Positions 37,201-51,734 of a DNA stretch of 64,000 bases are shown in pieces. The notes under the pieces are model-generated. The model worked only from the letters and a program-made list of their open reading frames with translations, searched no databases and was not told the origin of the DNA. Every line of letters starts with the position of its first letter. The stretch's first letter is position 1. A program made the position numbers and the translations under genes. This stretch comes from Setoptus koraiensis (lineage: Eukaryota > Arthropoda). The stretch is taken from the NCBI GenBank assembly GCA_048013815.1, contig CM106585.1, forward strand, positions 9,176,001 through 9,240,000, given 5' to 3'.

Positions 37201-39259
37201 TTTGCATGCCGCATCACACTCACTGTGCCATGTTTGTGTGGGTGGTCTATTGATGGGGCCCCGGGTGCAGCCGCAATGTTCGCACACATGCAACACACAT
37301 TAGAGGCGCCATTGGCCAGCAACAACAACAACAACATCGAAGCCAACAACAACAACAGCTACGAGATGTCGCTCAAACTAGCGCGTGGCATCTGTTTGAA
37401 TTTGGCCAAATTGAAGCGCACTTCCGCCAGCCCGTTGCTGCACCTAGTGGCACGCTCAAGTGTTGCGCAATAGACGCGCTAATTGACTATTATAGTGCGT
37501 GTCATATTGGCACATTGTGCACGCTGGCGGCCTCATTGATGAGCTGAAAAAATGGGCTCAAAAGATGCAAAATGGGGCCCACACCAGCCAGACTTGGTGT
37601 TGTTGTTGTTGTTGGCGAGCTGACAGCGTCTGGCAAACAAAGTGCAAAGGCGCTGCAAAGTCACGTCTGTCGGGCGGTGTTGTTGGCACGAGTTGTTAGA
37701 CGAGGTGTTCGACAATAGATGGGCAGCTTCTTCTGGCAACATCTCTAACGTGTTGACTGAGGCCACTTGCAACCCGGAAAATAACGCCGACGAGCTGATG
37801 CAAATTTAGCCAGAAGGAGGCGGATGAAAGCAAAGACAATGTTAGAGGCAGGCGCATTTGCGAGTGCAGTCTGGGGTGTCGCACAATCAGAGGCGCGCCT
37901 CGGATCGGCACGAATTGGCGCGAATCGGCACGAATTGGCACGAATTGGGGCCCGAGCGAGCGAGCAAACAAAGCGACAGGCCGGGCGAATAAACAAGACA
38001 TGACATTTGTCGCTTTTTTTGTCCGATCACCAGTATTTATGAGGCCCCGTTTTACCTTGATACAGCGGCTGTGTCGTAGAGCGGACAGCAGATGCTGCAT
38101 TGATGGCTTCAGTGATGACACACAAACTTGCTACCAATTCATCGAGGCTAACGGTAATTTTTCTAGTTTTTTTCTCGAGAGGGTCACAGATGTTGCTCGC
38201 CCATCAGCGGCTAACATCTTGTTAGTAACAAGTGCAGCGTGTTAGTAAGTGTGTTTGATAAGAATACTAACAAGCAATCGGAGATTCGATTATGTAAGGT
38301 GGCCTGATAATGCCGTTACATGCCGTGTTATAATAGTCGCAAACGTGACAAAGTCTCTGTTGTTGTCTACATTGCTGTTGTACTATGTAATTTTGTACTG
38401 TAATACAAACTCTGTATGGCCATGGTTAGTTTTCTGGCCGCTTGAGGCGCCAGTTGTCAGCCTAGGGGCTCAGAGGGGCCCCTATACATCAGTTAGCCTG
38501 GCGCCATCCATCAGTTAGCGTTTGATGATACATATCGTGTGTCGCAATGTTGGTGTTTGTCGCGCAACAACAGACAGATAACATGAGCACACAACAAGAA
38601 CAAACAACACGTTGCTGACGTTACAATTCAATCAATCTGTTACTGAGCTTGTTACATCATCAGGGGCCCCACTTTTCTGGTGACTTGTTCTCCCGTGCGC
38701 CAGTCCACAAGTGAGATATGTGACAATTCTGAGAGAGCCACACACACACAGCGGGCCAATCATTAGCGCAACAGCAGGTTGTTATTAAATCATTATTCAC
38801 TTGTTCTCGGCTGCTCTGACCCACTGTGCCACTGAATGTGCGCCAGTGGGGCCCCAAATGACATTTTGCTGGCTGGCGTGCTGTCAGCTCATCAGCCAGC
38901 CAGACAGCCAGTCACTGATGGCAGCCAGCACAAACAAGGCAACAACGCGCCCCGTAAGCTGATAAGCTGATAACGGGACAACAACAAAAGTATCGCCAGC
39001 AAATTGATTTATGTCGAGTGAGCAGTTCATTTCATCATTGTCAATTATGCCGACACAATTATGACGACACAATTGCGCCGAAAGGGGCCACCGAATTGTG
39101 AGCAAACCGACAATGAGTCATACCTGGCCGAACACTAACGGCCAACAACCTGTCACTGGGCGCTGACCGTTGTCCACGCCGCGCACTAATATTATAATAA
39201 TGATATTTCACTCTGGCCCCGCTCACAAAAAGCGTCGCCCACGACAAAGCCGGCGAAAG

Positions 39260-39298
<39 letters not shown>

Positions 39299-40205
39299 AG
39301 CCGAAAATAGTCGCCGACGGCCACTATTTTTGGAGGGGCCCCTCGAATTGCGCGCCCACGCTGACAAAAATTTAATCCGTCGCTGGCTGTTTGTCGGCGT
39401 GCTGGAATTAGCCGCTCACAGAGAGCGCAATTGATCATTAATTGAGGCCACTAATGCACTGATACACACATGCCATGACGAGGCGCCTCGCCAGCGCGGT
39501 CAGTTGGGCTCACTCGAAATATCAATATTTGTTTTTTAGTTTGGGCCGGCCAGCCGCGGCCAGTTTGGGCCAGTTTGGGCCAGTTCGGGCCGGTTTAAGC
39601 CAGTTTGGGCCGGCCAGAGTGGCCAGAGTGTGCACCGGCCAACAACAACATTCAGCGGTACGTGACTGATTTATCCGCTCACTACAAGTAGCCGGGGTGT
39701 CGGGCGCCCCGGCTGCATAATACCGCCGCACAGTTGTCTATTAGTGCCCACGCTCACAATCAGTCGCCACAACTGACCAGTGGTGCCCCTGTCGCGCCCG
39801 TTTGGCCGGTGGCCAGCTCGCTAATGTCATTGCGAGCTGTGCTGTCCTATATAATATTGTATCACTATTATGTAACATGGCCGCTGTGCAATTGTTGGCC
39901 CGCACAGCACATCTAATGTCATCAACTGCTCGCAACAACGGCGACAACAACGGCGACAACAACAGCGACAACAACCACACACTCGTGAGCATGTTGTGTA
40001 AAATGTTGTTGTCGGCGGAGAGAATGCTTTTTATGTTTGGCTCGCCATGATCATCATGACTTGATGACATAATTCTGCCTGTCCCAACCTATTTGGCCCC
40101 CTATTGCATAATGTCCTCTGCGGCCCGCGTGCAATTTGAAAGGTCGCGCCACAGCGTGATCCACACTGCCCACTAGCACCTAATCACCTAGCTGGCGAGC
40201 CAGCT

Positions 40206-40333
40206 CGCTCTGGCGGCCATTTTCATGGGGCCGCTCTGGCGGCCATTTTCGTGGGGCCGCTCTGGCGGCCATTTTCGTGGGGCCGCTCTGGCGGCCATTT
40301 TCGTGGGGCCGCTTGTGGCCCCATGAAAATGGC
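40206..40333. repeat. 26-bp tandem repeat ending in an inverted copy of its first unit
   Basis: Four near-identical direct units (core GGCGGCCATTTTCGTGGGGC) span about 40206-40312. They are followed at 40317-40333 by the exact reverse complement of 40216-40232. That 17-bp segment includes the one-base variant (CATGG, not CGTGG) found only in the first unit, so the inverted copy matches the first unit specifically. Confidence 0.93.
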
Positions 40334-43116
40334 GCCAAGTTTCGAATTGGCGCCACTTGTTTCAATGCCACGCGCCACAGTTGCTGCCAATGTGACCGGC
40401 TGTCCGATCGGAATATCGCCGCTCGGTGTATTATTAGCCCGGCGAGACATTCTCGTGAGCAGGTTGCCATATATACCCAATGTGTGTCCACTCGCAACCA
40501 ATCACGGCAATCACACGCGCTCGTTGCGGCTCAGAATGGCCGCCACTCGGCCCACTCGCCGAATCTCGGGGGCAGAATGGGCGCGAACTTGGGGCCAAAC
40601 GGAGCAAAAACGATGGGCGCGCTCGCGAGCCCCGAGCCGGGACGTCACGTGCGCGGTGGCGCCACTGCGACCCAATCGGTTGCACCTCGGCAAACTGTTA
40701 TGAAATAAACTCAACAGCGGCCCAAGCGGCCAGAAAGCGAAGCAAACCGTTTGCGTGCTACACTAGCCACTAGGCAGCTCGTGGTGGCAACGATATGCCA
40801 CGAGCTGCGGTGCTAACTGGCGCCGTCTTACGACACCGCCAACGACAATTTACAGTTGCTGTGCTGTTTAGCCAGCCCCACGTGGCACGACGCACACGCA
40901 CACGATACAGCGCTGGCCTTAAGCGTTTGCTGGGCTGTTTTGTTATGTAAATTTTGCTCGTGTGTGTGTGTGTGCGTGTGTGTGTGTGTTTGTGTGACAC
41001 AATTACCGGCCCGCTAAGCTGTTGGCCAGGTCTGCCCAGGAGGCCCCGTTATCGGCAACGAGTGATCGCCGGGCGAGCGCACAAACAAAGGGTCAGAGGG
41101 CGCATTTTGCGCGCGATACAACAAGTTTGTTCGCGACCGCACTATTTAAAGGCCGCTCGGCCGTTGCGTCCGAACCCGCACAATAACCAAATAGCCGCAC
41201 ACCTGATTAAGCGAGCGGTCCGGGTCGGGCCGGGCCGGACCGCGCCAACAGCGACATGGGCGACATGGGCGACATGGGCGACATGGGCGACATGGGCGAC
41301 AACGCCAGCGACAGCGTCAATGCCAGCGCCAGCGACAACGCCGCCAACTGAGTCAATATCGCGTGCCCCGGGGCACTGCGGCCGGCGCCTGTTTCGGCTC
41401 GTGGGGCCCGCTCCCTGCTGGCCCGCCGGGCACACCGACACTGGCTAGATAACGCCACTGGCTACTGGTCAGCGCTGGCGGTGGTAGTTACAATGGACAA
41501 CAACGGTGCGCCTTTGTTGTGGTCGGTCACTGGCCGGCCCGTGGCGACAAACAACGGCCACGAGCCGGACCGAGTTAAGCTGGCCGGTCAGTTGAGCCGG
41601 CCCACGGTGGCCAATATAAACTCGACGCGAAGTCGGCAAAAAATCGACGCGAACTCGGCACAAACTCGATACGAACTCGATATAAACTCGATACAAGCGC
41701 GGCCCGGCGATACCGAGCGCGAGAGATATAACGAGAGCCAGTTATTGCAAACTAAATGACGCGTATTATCACGGCCGCCACCATGATTATGATGATGATC
41801 ATTGGCGGCCAGCGGCGGCCAGCACGCACACAATTACTGAGAGTAGTTATGAGAAGTGAAATTTTGCCTATCAAACTGGCCCCTTTTGGCTTTCTTTTGG
41901 GCGCGATCGATTGGCCCCATCGAGTCGCGCCGAGCGGCCCCATCGTGTCGCGCCGAGCGGCCCCATGGAGGCGCATCGGCCGACGAGGCTCGGCCAAGGG
42001 AGCAAAAAAGCCGAGTTGTCGAGCCAGCTCGCAGCTTGATAACTCGGCCGTCGCGACGCATCGGCTAAGGCTGACGGCCTCTCGACGGCACGCGCCCAAC
42101 CAACTAATAAAAGTCGCTCTGTCTGGCGAGCTAGCCACGCACCGAGCGGCCAGCAAATCAACAAATCGGCAAATCGTGTCGCTATCGACAAATATTAGTG
42201 ATAGACAATATTTAGTGAGCCGAACATTTGTCGTGTGAACGAGGCCAGAGACACAGAGACCACAAAACGATGAAAAGATAACCAATCGGATGATCCAATC
42301 GATTGCATGCGCTCGCCTTATCTCATGCCCCAAACATCCAATTCGGGGGGGGGCCCTTTACAGAGGTACCAACTATCGCTCGACAAAACTCTTGCTTTAG
42401 CAGTGTCTCTGCAGTGCTGTTACTGTCAATTATTTATGGTCATTATAATGGGATATCCAGTGCGCCGCCATTTTCGATAATAATCAATGTTTGTGTGTCG
42501 CCCGAAATCAACAAGCCGTGTTCTCTGTATTTACTTTGTTTTCGTTTCGTGTTGCCCTAAGTGAGGCTGGCTGCCACATGAAACGAGACGTAAGCGGATG
42601 AGAGGCGAAAAATAAAATGGAAATCGCCCTTAGAGGTGGCACTGTTTTTGGCCTCTTGCTCTGGCCTTGCCAACAAACAGACGAGACGAGCGCTGCAAAA
42701 CAAGCGGCCAGACATGTGGCTCGACTAGATTAAAAGAGATAAATATATAAAAAAAAACGGAGAGAGACAGTCCATTTTAATCTGTGTGAGTGAGACAGAA
42801 GGGGCCCGCAGCGCGCAATCATTAGCTCGACAGAGTTTTCTTCTCGGCTGCTGCTGGTTTCTCTAAAATGCAAATGTTTGCCTTGTTACCGTCGCTGTGT
42901 GTCGAACATAGAGAAACGGCAAATCATTCATCAATAATCAAATTTGACTATTGGGCCCATCGCTGCGCTTGCCGAGCTCGCCTCATCGAGCTCGCCTCAT
43001 CGAGCTGCCCTCATCGAGCTGCCGTCTGTTTGTGCGCCGACCATAACGACTCGCGAAAAACTCGAATCCTTCGAGTGTTTCGAGCCGAAGAGAGTTGCGA
43101 TTGGCAAAGTTGAAAA

Positions 43117-43146
43117 GTTGCAAGGTTGACTCTTCAACCTTGCAAC
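43117..43146. repeat. Perfect 13-bp hairpin, 4-nt loop
   Basis: Arms GTTGCAAGGTTGA and its reverse complement flank the loop CTCT. The hairpin sits among several AAAAGTTG direct repeats. Confidence 0.93.
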
Positions 43147-43858
43147 GTGTCGAAAAGTGGAAAAGTTGGAGAGTTGAAAAGTCGCAAAATGTGCAGCTGA
43201 AAAGTTGATAAAGTCGCCAGCCCGAAAAGTGAACCAATGGTGGACGCTATAGGCCTCTCGACTGTGCCGAGTGCTGGAATGCAGCACAGACGCAGCTGCA
43301 CAGACGGGCACAAATCTTGACAATTGTGGCCTGGTCGAATCGGGAAATGGAAATTCTGTTGGGCCCTCGCCATTTCGAGCTGCCACACAATTGCAGTGCG
43401 GCGCCAGAGAAGCTCGCCTCTAAGAAACTGGCAAGTGACAGTGGCTCAAGCAGGGATCTGATAGGGGCCAGTTTGCAGCGACAAGACCGGGCATTGACGT
43501 CATTTTTGATATACATTTCTTTTATAGACATGGGCACATTGGATTATTTTATAAGAGAGAAATTTAAAATGGTACAACTGGGCTATCTGGCCTGCATTGG
43601 CCAGTTGACATAGTGAAAAAATAGAATCCATTTTGATTTATGCACACGATAACCAGTCATCCACTAATGGCTGGCTGGCCCCCTGAGCCGGCCATTGTGT
43701 TGAGCCATTGGGGCCCTCATTATTCTGGGAAATGGCCGGACAGCAGCAGCAGCGGCAGCAGCAGAAGTGAACAGAATACCTTGAAACAAGTGGACCAGTT
43801 AGCGGCAGATTATGGCATTTCTAAAGTGAGGACTTTAGACTTGAAACTGCCGGCTGCC

Positions 43859-43913
43859 TCCGCAAACTGGAGTCTGGACTCCACACTCTGCAGTCCAGAC
43901 TCCAGTTTGCGGA
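43859..43913. repeat. Perfect 22-bp hairpin, 11-nt loop
   Basis: The arms are 43859-43880 and 43892-43913, exact reverse complements around CCACACTCTGC. It is in intron 1, with no neighbouring gene. Confidence 0.95.
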
Positions 43914-45954
43914 TTGCGCACTCTAGAGGAACTCTCTCTGTTGGCAAGCTCTGTTTCTCGGAAGTTATGTCACATTGATACTGGGCCGGCAGCGACTAGC
44001 AGCAACAATATATCGTTCGATCAATGCGCCCCTCTCAACATATTTATAGATAGATATAGAGAAGCGCCAGAGGCAACAAAACATGGCTAGTCGTTAGCCA
44101 TTGCGAGGACTCCAACACTCACAAGCACTGCAATGGGCAGAGAAGCGGGCCCACATAAGGCACACAGCAAACAAGCGAGAGCTAGCAACATATACATACA
44201 AATATATCACACATCAATAATGGGCCCCATTTAGCCGGCCAGGCAGCGGAGGTAGCGATCGAGCAGGGCAAAATATTCAAGCTTCTTGTTCTTGCGACAC
44301 ACACTCTAACTGCTGTCGGGTGCAAAGAAAAGAGACATTAGCTTCTTTTTGCAGCTCCAACTGGCACGCCGGGCCCCCGACCAATCTCATCCTGTGCGCG
44401 TTCTCATTAGAAAAGTCGCCCTGCCAAGACAAGCTCGATTTATCTTGAACCCAAACGCACCTTTGCAACACTGGGCGCACACACACTGGGGACCGAAGCA
44501 CTGGGTGAGCGGCGGCGCATTTTAAATTTTCTTCGCTCACCTTTCGCCAAAATGATCTGTTTCTAAGCTGGGGCCCGTGTGTCGTTAGTGCCATTGTGTT
44601 GCGTGTGTGTGTCTGACACTCACTGTACACTAAGTGATTTCGCCCTGTTTTGCCACTATCAATCTTTGTATCGCATACAAGCGGATAATGGCCTGGCCGC
44701 GACACACACGGACGACAATGCACTGTGCGCTGTCACTCTGTGACGGCATAATTCTTTTTCTTTCGATTTCCGGTTTCGAACCGCCAGCCAACTGTCGGTG
44801 GTGCCGCCAGTCTGTCCGCTATCTTGTTCGGCTATTTTGTTGCTGTTGGCCGATCTCTATTTTCGCGTTCATCGCCAGCAGCAGCAGCAGCATCGTGATG
44901 ATAAAATGAACAATCGCCGCTGATGAAATTGACGCTGACGCCCATGAAATAGATGATGCCAAAAGATGAATGCAACAGCCAACAATAACAAGCTATCAAC
45001 CTATTAAAGTTGCATAACATTGGCCTAACCTCTGCCTATTGCATCAGCAAGGCCGCCCCACTCGCCATAAGTAGTGGCCACAGTGAGCGAGCAACGAAAC
45101 CGGAAATAGATTGAGCCGGCAACATTGAGCCGGCTATTTCCGCATACACACACACACACGGCCCCACTTTTAAACAAACAACAATGTCCGCGACGACGGT
45201 CAGCATCACCGAGAGGGTTGCAGCGGCCAGGTAATAGTGGCTCGTGCACACAAAGAGACGCTTGTCGCGTCGGCTTGTCTCGCCAACGGTAAATCTTGCC
45301 GGCGTCGTTGAAACCGGCGGACGGGCCACCGACGGTTAAATGAGACACCAACAACAAAAAGAGGCCCAAGAAGCAGAAATTGCGCCTTCCCTCGGCCGTA
45401 TCCGCGTCCGCCCGTCTCAAGCGGCTGGTCATTATGTAGCGCGCGAGATTAATGGTACCCTTGCCGCAGCTTCCCGTCGTCTGCACACTGTGAAATTGGT
45501 GGACCCGAGGCCCAATTAGTGAATGCACCCCCCCCCCATTCTCGCCCACTTGCCAAGCTGAGCAGGCCAATCAAGTGGGTGTGATAGCGCCGGCAGGTTG
45601 TCCCGCCGACCTGCGGCCAACAACGCGCCCGCTAGCCCGTTGCCAAACAATGCCGGCGAGACAATCTATTTTGTGGGTGTGACAAACTGGACGCCCCCTC
45701 CGCTAGCATCGGATCTATGGAGTGCCGAGCAGGGCGACAAAAACACAAGCCGGCAAGCGATGATGGTACCGCCGGCGAGCGGCTCGAGCACCGATTTGCG
45801 GGCCGCTAACTGGCAACGGGCTGGCGCTGGCGACACCGAGATTGAATATGTTGGCGTCACACTTCGGCCGGCCGCTGATGTATGAGGTAGTTGGGTCCGA
45901 TTCCGGTTAGTTACTCGACCGCTCGCTAGTTGGCCGCTACTGGAACACTGGCCA

Positions 45955-46075
45955 GCGAGCCAGTGAGCCAGGGAGCCAGTGAGCCAGTGAGCGGGGGAGC
46001 CAGTGAGCGGGGGAGCCAGTGAGCGAGGGAGCCAGGGAGCGGGGGAGCCAGCGGGCGAGGGAGCGGGCGAGGGAG
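45955..46075. repeat. Minisatellite of GAGCCAGTGAGCGGGG-type units
   Basis: Short units of about 8 and 16 bp (AGCCAGTGAGC, GCGGGGGAGCC) alternate in an imperfect array of about 120 bp in intron 1. The strand is strongly purine-rich. Confidence 0.9.
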
Positions 46076-49000
46076 ATGCAGCTAGACTGGCAAATGGGAC
46101 AAAACAAATGTGGCTGTAGTTTACGCTAGAATAAGCACACATAAATAAGTTTTAGCTAGCGCACTGGTCGCTAGGTACCTAGCGACAACAATGAAAGAAT
46201 TGGCGAAAGAAAGCATCGCCCAAAAGACACGCGCTGACACGCGAATTGTCGGGCCCCGCGCTGCAGCCTTGCGGGCACCTTGCGAGATTGCGGGCCGCCA
46301 ACGGGGGCCGAAATCTGTGCGCAACCAAAGGCTGGTTTTGGATCAGCGATTTTCTTTTATCGCCAATGTCTCGGCGCGCGCGCGCCATTCCGGCCTCGCT
46401 GGCGCGTGCTGTTACAGGGCCGCTGCAGAGCTGCTGCACAGCGCCACCAGAGGGGCACGGATAATGGGCACTAGGGGCAACAAAAATTGGTTGCTCGGCG
46501 GGCGCCCGTTGGGGTCCGGCAAAAAGTTGTTTGGCTGTTCTTTGGAGCTTGTTCAGGAGCGGCAAACTGGCCGTTTTTTCTCGGCGCCTCCGCTGTCTGT
46601 CTCCACTAACCGACTGTTTGTGCGTTGCGTTGAGCGGCCCGACGACTGGGCCATTCTAAAGCACTATCAATGGATTGATTGTTGAGCCAACACTGTCGGC
46701 TGCTGACCTCGCCTTGCGTAATCTTGTATGTCGCCACTTGTCAAGCGACGAGACGACGCGACGGGCGACGAGCCGCGAGCCGCGAGCCACGAGCCACGAG
46801 CCACGAGCCACGAGCCACGAGCAAGAGCTTTGAATGAAACAGAACAGGACGGCAGAATGATACATTAGACAACATTTGGGGCCACTTGTCGTGGATGGCA
46901 CGAATGGTGGCTGTTCGACCACCTTCCGAAAAGAATGGGCCCGCTGATATTGCGTCAGAGAGTTGACGTGGCCGCCCCCTGTCTGTTCGGATGTGGCGTA
47001 TTGAGGCGAGTGCTGTCTCAATTGGGATTCAGTGTCTTTGTGTGTGTGTGTGTGTGGGGCCCAACAAAGCCCCAGACAGTGCACGTCAGGCTGTCGTAAG
47101 ACGTGCTCTGAACAACAGCTTACAATTGCTGCTGTTGTTGCCGTTGGTGGCGCTGCTGTCTGGCTGGTTGTCTGGTTGGCTGGCTGGTTGGTTGGCTGGC
47201 TGGTTGGGGTAACTTGATCCCATTAGAAGGCGCTGCGACGCCATACGATTCGTATGATACGAACGACTGTCAGCCGCAGACAAATCAATGCGATTCCGAC
47301 TGGCTCGCTGGCCTTGACACAATCAAGTTGACGGCGAGCTGGCCAAGAGCAAAAATCCATATAATGTGTCCATTTGGTGGGCTGCAGCGTCGCCGGCGAT
47401 CGCCGATGAGTCGGCCGCTCGTCAATACGCGCAACTCATTAATAAATCATCAAGTCACGTCTAAAGTTGCGTCCCATCAAAATGATGGCTGCATTCTCGA
47501 CTCGCATATCTCATCATTGCGTCATTGCGTCATTGCGTCATTGCGATTTGCTTGGTCACAGGTGAGCTGTCAGTTGGCGCGATTCATCTGCGGATCGCTC
47601 AATTTGACAATTGTGAGAATGGCACGACACGAAGCTGTTTTGGCAAGAGTGTTGCAACACTCTTAAAACTCACCTCCAATGCGCCATCTATCAGCCATGT
47701 CGCGCTGCTAACTAAGCGCCCTTAATGGTAACGGCAACACGCCGCTAATAAGCGTTAATCATTCATATTAGTTACGTAATACATGACTGATCAACAAACA
47801 CACACACGCACACGCACACAAAATCCACTGACCCAGCCAGCTAAACAAACCAACCGTCGGTGTGTGACAGACAGACAAACACATATTATTGTGCTTATTA
47901 TGCAATCAGCTGTTTTGGGGCCAGCCTCAATTGATGCCCAACGCACACACACACGCACACGCACACACAGCGACAACTTTGTCGCTCTTTGCTCACCTGT
48001 TCAGCCTGTCAGTTGGCCGGACAGGTGAGTAACGGTGCGGCAACAATGTTGTCTAGGCGAGTCTAGTCGAGTGTGGCTCGACAAAACTCGACCAAACATT
48101 CGACAAATTTGAGCGCCAAAATGCGTGGTGGTCAGTGCGACAACTATCGGGAGGCTCTATTAGCATCGATTGGCGCTGGTGTCATACAAAGCGAGTCTAT
48201 TTGTCACTGGGCCGCTGTGTACGCTGCTGCGGTGCGCCCCCCACCGCCCGATCTGAGCGGCCAGTCAGCAAGTGGCCCCAGAGCTTACTCAAATTACCGC
48301 TGCCACGAGCGGGCCCGATAAGGCTGCCGGGGCGATATAGGTATATCGTGTGTGTGTGTATGAATAATGATAATGTCGTGCAAACAAACGTGCACGCCAC
48401 GCAGGTCTCATTTGGGGCTCTTACTCTCACAGCGCACAGTGGCCTGAAAAGAACAAAGAATTGGCCCCATTGCGGCCCCCGCTTTGCACACAGCGCGTCA
48501 CAATTGATGAGCAGATGATTTAGTGCGCGCAGACTGCGCGCGTTTGTCGGTGGCTGCGCTGGTGACGTAACACGACGGGCGACGCAACTGGCGCGACTGG
48601 CGAGCACAACGCGAGCACAACGAGGGCGCAGCGAGGGCGCAGCGAGAGCATGAGACGGGCACAGCGAGCACAGAGCCAATATTGACTAATTGAACGCGCA
48701 GCTATGAGTTTAATCATTGTTGATTGAGGCCCCGCCGAATGTTTGTTTGTTTGCACAGTTGATTTGCGTGCGCGTGTGTCGCTCGCTCTCATATCATATC
48801 CGCGGCCGCCGCATTGGCGAATTATCTTTGGCGCGGCCGCCAACGATAATTCAAATGTGTGTGTGTGCGCGTGCTAGAAAACACATTTAATCTACTTACT
48901 ATCAATAAATACAACAGCAATTGTGTTACGTGTGTTTGCTCATTGTTGGCCCCCCGCTCTCACGGGGCCCCGCGTCGCTCGTCCGCCACTCAACACTCAA

Positions 49001-51672
49001 TTCCGGCCTTGCCGTGTGTGTGCTATATGATGCCGCTGACCACTGGTCACCCATGACTGGTCACTTCTGGTCGCTCAGTTTCGGGCGCAGTCTGGTCAGT
49101 CCTGCAGTCCCACTGCAACCAAAATGCCGCCGACTTATGCTGGCCGACCGGCCGGCCGGCCAGCGATGACGCAACACTCTTGATTAGTATTTAGCACCTG
49201 CACACACTCAACGCTGAGCTTGTGATGAGCTGTGACGCAACAATATCATCACTGGTCGGGGGACTCAGTAGAGAATTAGGCCCCCCCCCCTTTTTCCCCG
49301 CCAGTCAAATTGGCGCCCACCAAAACAAACAAACGCTCTTGTCGTCGGTTGTTGGCTGCAACGCGTTGATCGCGCGTTGATCCGGACTCAACTGGCTCAC
49401 TGCTGACCACCGCCACTAATGGGCGCCACCAGCTTGCCGGCGTTTGGCCATGGAAGGCGGCCAGCGTTTGGCCATGGAGGGGCAGAGGCGCCGCGTAGCG
49501 GCCGTCTGTTGGTAGCAGTGACGGCCACCAATAGACGGCATCACTGATATTGCATGTCATTGCATCAGCATCTGACATGGCGTCGGTGGGCGCCAGCATT
49601 GAAGCGAGCGAAAATCCAGTCTGGATAATCCAGACTGGATTTGATTTCGGTATTCATTGGTGGATCGCACTTCAAGTTCACACACACACACACACGCTGA
49701 CAGTTGGTGAGTGATCCAGTGGGGCCAGTGGGGCCAGCGGGCCGATGGGGCCAAAGGGGGCCCAACTGGCAACCCAGTGGCAACCCGGTGGCAACGGCGA
49801 GCCGCTGCATCATTGTTATCTGGTGGGCATGTTATTGATATGGCGGTGATTAGAAGGGCAGCGCCAGCAGGCAGTTTATTAACTGATAAGTAGTTGATTT
49901 ATGTCGCTGCTGGGCCCAATATGCGCCCCTTTATTTATCTTTGTCGCTATTGTTTCGCGCAAACGCTTAGCCAGTGTTGTTGTTGTTGCCGGCCAGCTTC
50001 CTGTCTGCTCGGCCCCTCAGCGTGCGGCTCCCGTTGTCGGCATGCGGAGGCATCGTTTGCCGCATTGATTCATATCTTGTTCTTCTTCTTCTCCCAGCCC
50101 CCGGCTCCCAGTTGCCAGCCCCCAGTTGCCGGCCCCCAGTTGCCAGTTGCCAGCTCCCGGCTCGCCGCCGCTGTGACTTATGCCCCGCGTCTGGTGCCGC
50201 AATGTTGCGGCGCGGCATCAGCCCGTGGCGCAATAGTGCCCGTGGCCCGAACTACGTGCCGCCACCGAATCAATGGCGGAGGCGGCACGCAGAAAAGAAT
50301 TAACGAGAAACATTTAACGCTATTGAGCCGCAGTGAGTCGGCTTATGGGCAACACGGTGCCCGGTAGCCGACTGGCGCACCGGCAGACGCGCCGGCGCCC
50401 ACTCACTGGCGGGCACCGCGGCGCGTCTGCCACTGATGGGTACTCGAGCGACGCAAGCTGGGTATTGTTGTTGGTCGGCGGTACACAAGATCATATATCA
50501 TTCTTATCTTTGTTGCTGCATAATACCAGCACTACCTCTGGTGGCGCTGTTGTTGATGTTAGACCGCCGGGCCGCTTGTATATTGTTGCCAGTGCACAAT
50601 CAGCAAACAGCTATTATTACTATTACTATTATTATTATTATTATTATCAATACAATAAGCATTATCTAGCAGACCTACAAATTGCTGGCGTGTTGTTGCT
50701 GTTGTTGTTTGCGCACCCCCTACCAGCACCATTAATCTTGAATTCAAGTCCCGATCGGGGGGCCCACGGACGGGGCCCCCGACCAGGACCCGTCCGTGGC
50801 CGCTTGCCGCTGGCGTGCGGGCCCCACCGGGTAGCGGCGGGGCATTCATTGGGCTCGCATTGGCCGGGTACGCCCATCTGACGGATCAAATGAGGCCAGT
50901 GGGTCTAGGTAGAGAGGCGTTTATTTTATAAATATAAATCTCTCTCGCGCTCTCATTGTGTGCAACTGGCAAATACTAACTGCTGTGCGCTATATGTTTG
51001 ATATAATACGTGCGAATATCCGATAGAGCGCGCGCGCTAATGATAACGCTCGTCGGCGGCCACTCGATAATGAATTCTAATCGAAATTAGAATATGCTCG
51101 AGCCGGTCGACTTTTTCTCCGCATTGCGCCACCACAATGGGGGCCCGGCACAACAATGGCACACGGCGCAATAGTATACAATGGCTGCTCACTATCCACT
51201 TGCTCATTATTCAGCCATTGGCACACATTAGCTAACTGTCTATCAAACTCACATGGGCACTTCATGAAATCGATCGCAATCGCCCAATCGGGGATACATG
51301 CAAACAGAGCGAGCCAGCGAGCCAGAGAGAGAGACATCAATAATGCACACAATGATGATTATTGTGCGCCCCAACAGGCGCACTCAATCGCCCACCGAGG
51401 GACGGATATCGCACAGTGTGACGCACAAATCCAAGACTCCGGGCGGCGCAGTCACGTGAAGCACCGGTTACGCAATCGTATGCCGGCCCTACTGCCAACT
51501 GCGCCTCCAAATGACCACTGTCAACTGTCAAATGACCGCCGCTCTATGACTCATGCCCATCGCTAAATGATAAACACTTGAGCAACGGTCATTAATACTA
51601 TTGCTCGGCGTGGCGCTCGCCAGTGGGCGTAAATCTGCCTAAATAAACCTGGCAAATAAACGGGCCAAAGTT

Positions 51673-51717
51673 GACAAATAAGCTGATTGTTTATTGGGAC
51701 CAATCAGCTTATTTGTC
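51673..51717. repeat. Perfect 17-bp hairpin near the exon 1 donor
   Basis: Arms 51673-51689 (GACAAATAAGCTGATTG) and 51701-51717 flank an 11-nt loop. The hairpin lies about 80 nt inside intron 1 from the exon 1 donor and is separated from it by an 11-bp tandem repeat. Confidence 0.95.
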
Positions 51718-51734
51718 GGCCAGAGTGGGCCCAA

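Noticed and set aside
44832..45570. Minus-strand hydrophobic stretches that could suggest a four-TM protein
   Set aside because: The hydrophobic segments are in different frames, have no family motif, and I could not link them by good splice sites. A decayed gene cannot be fully excluded.
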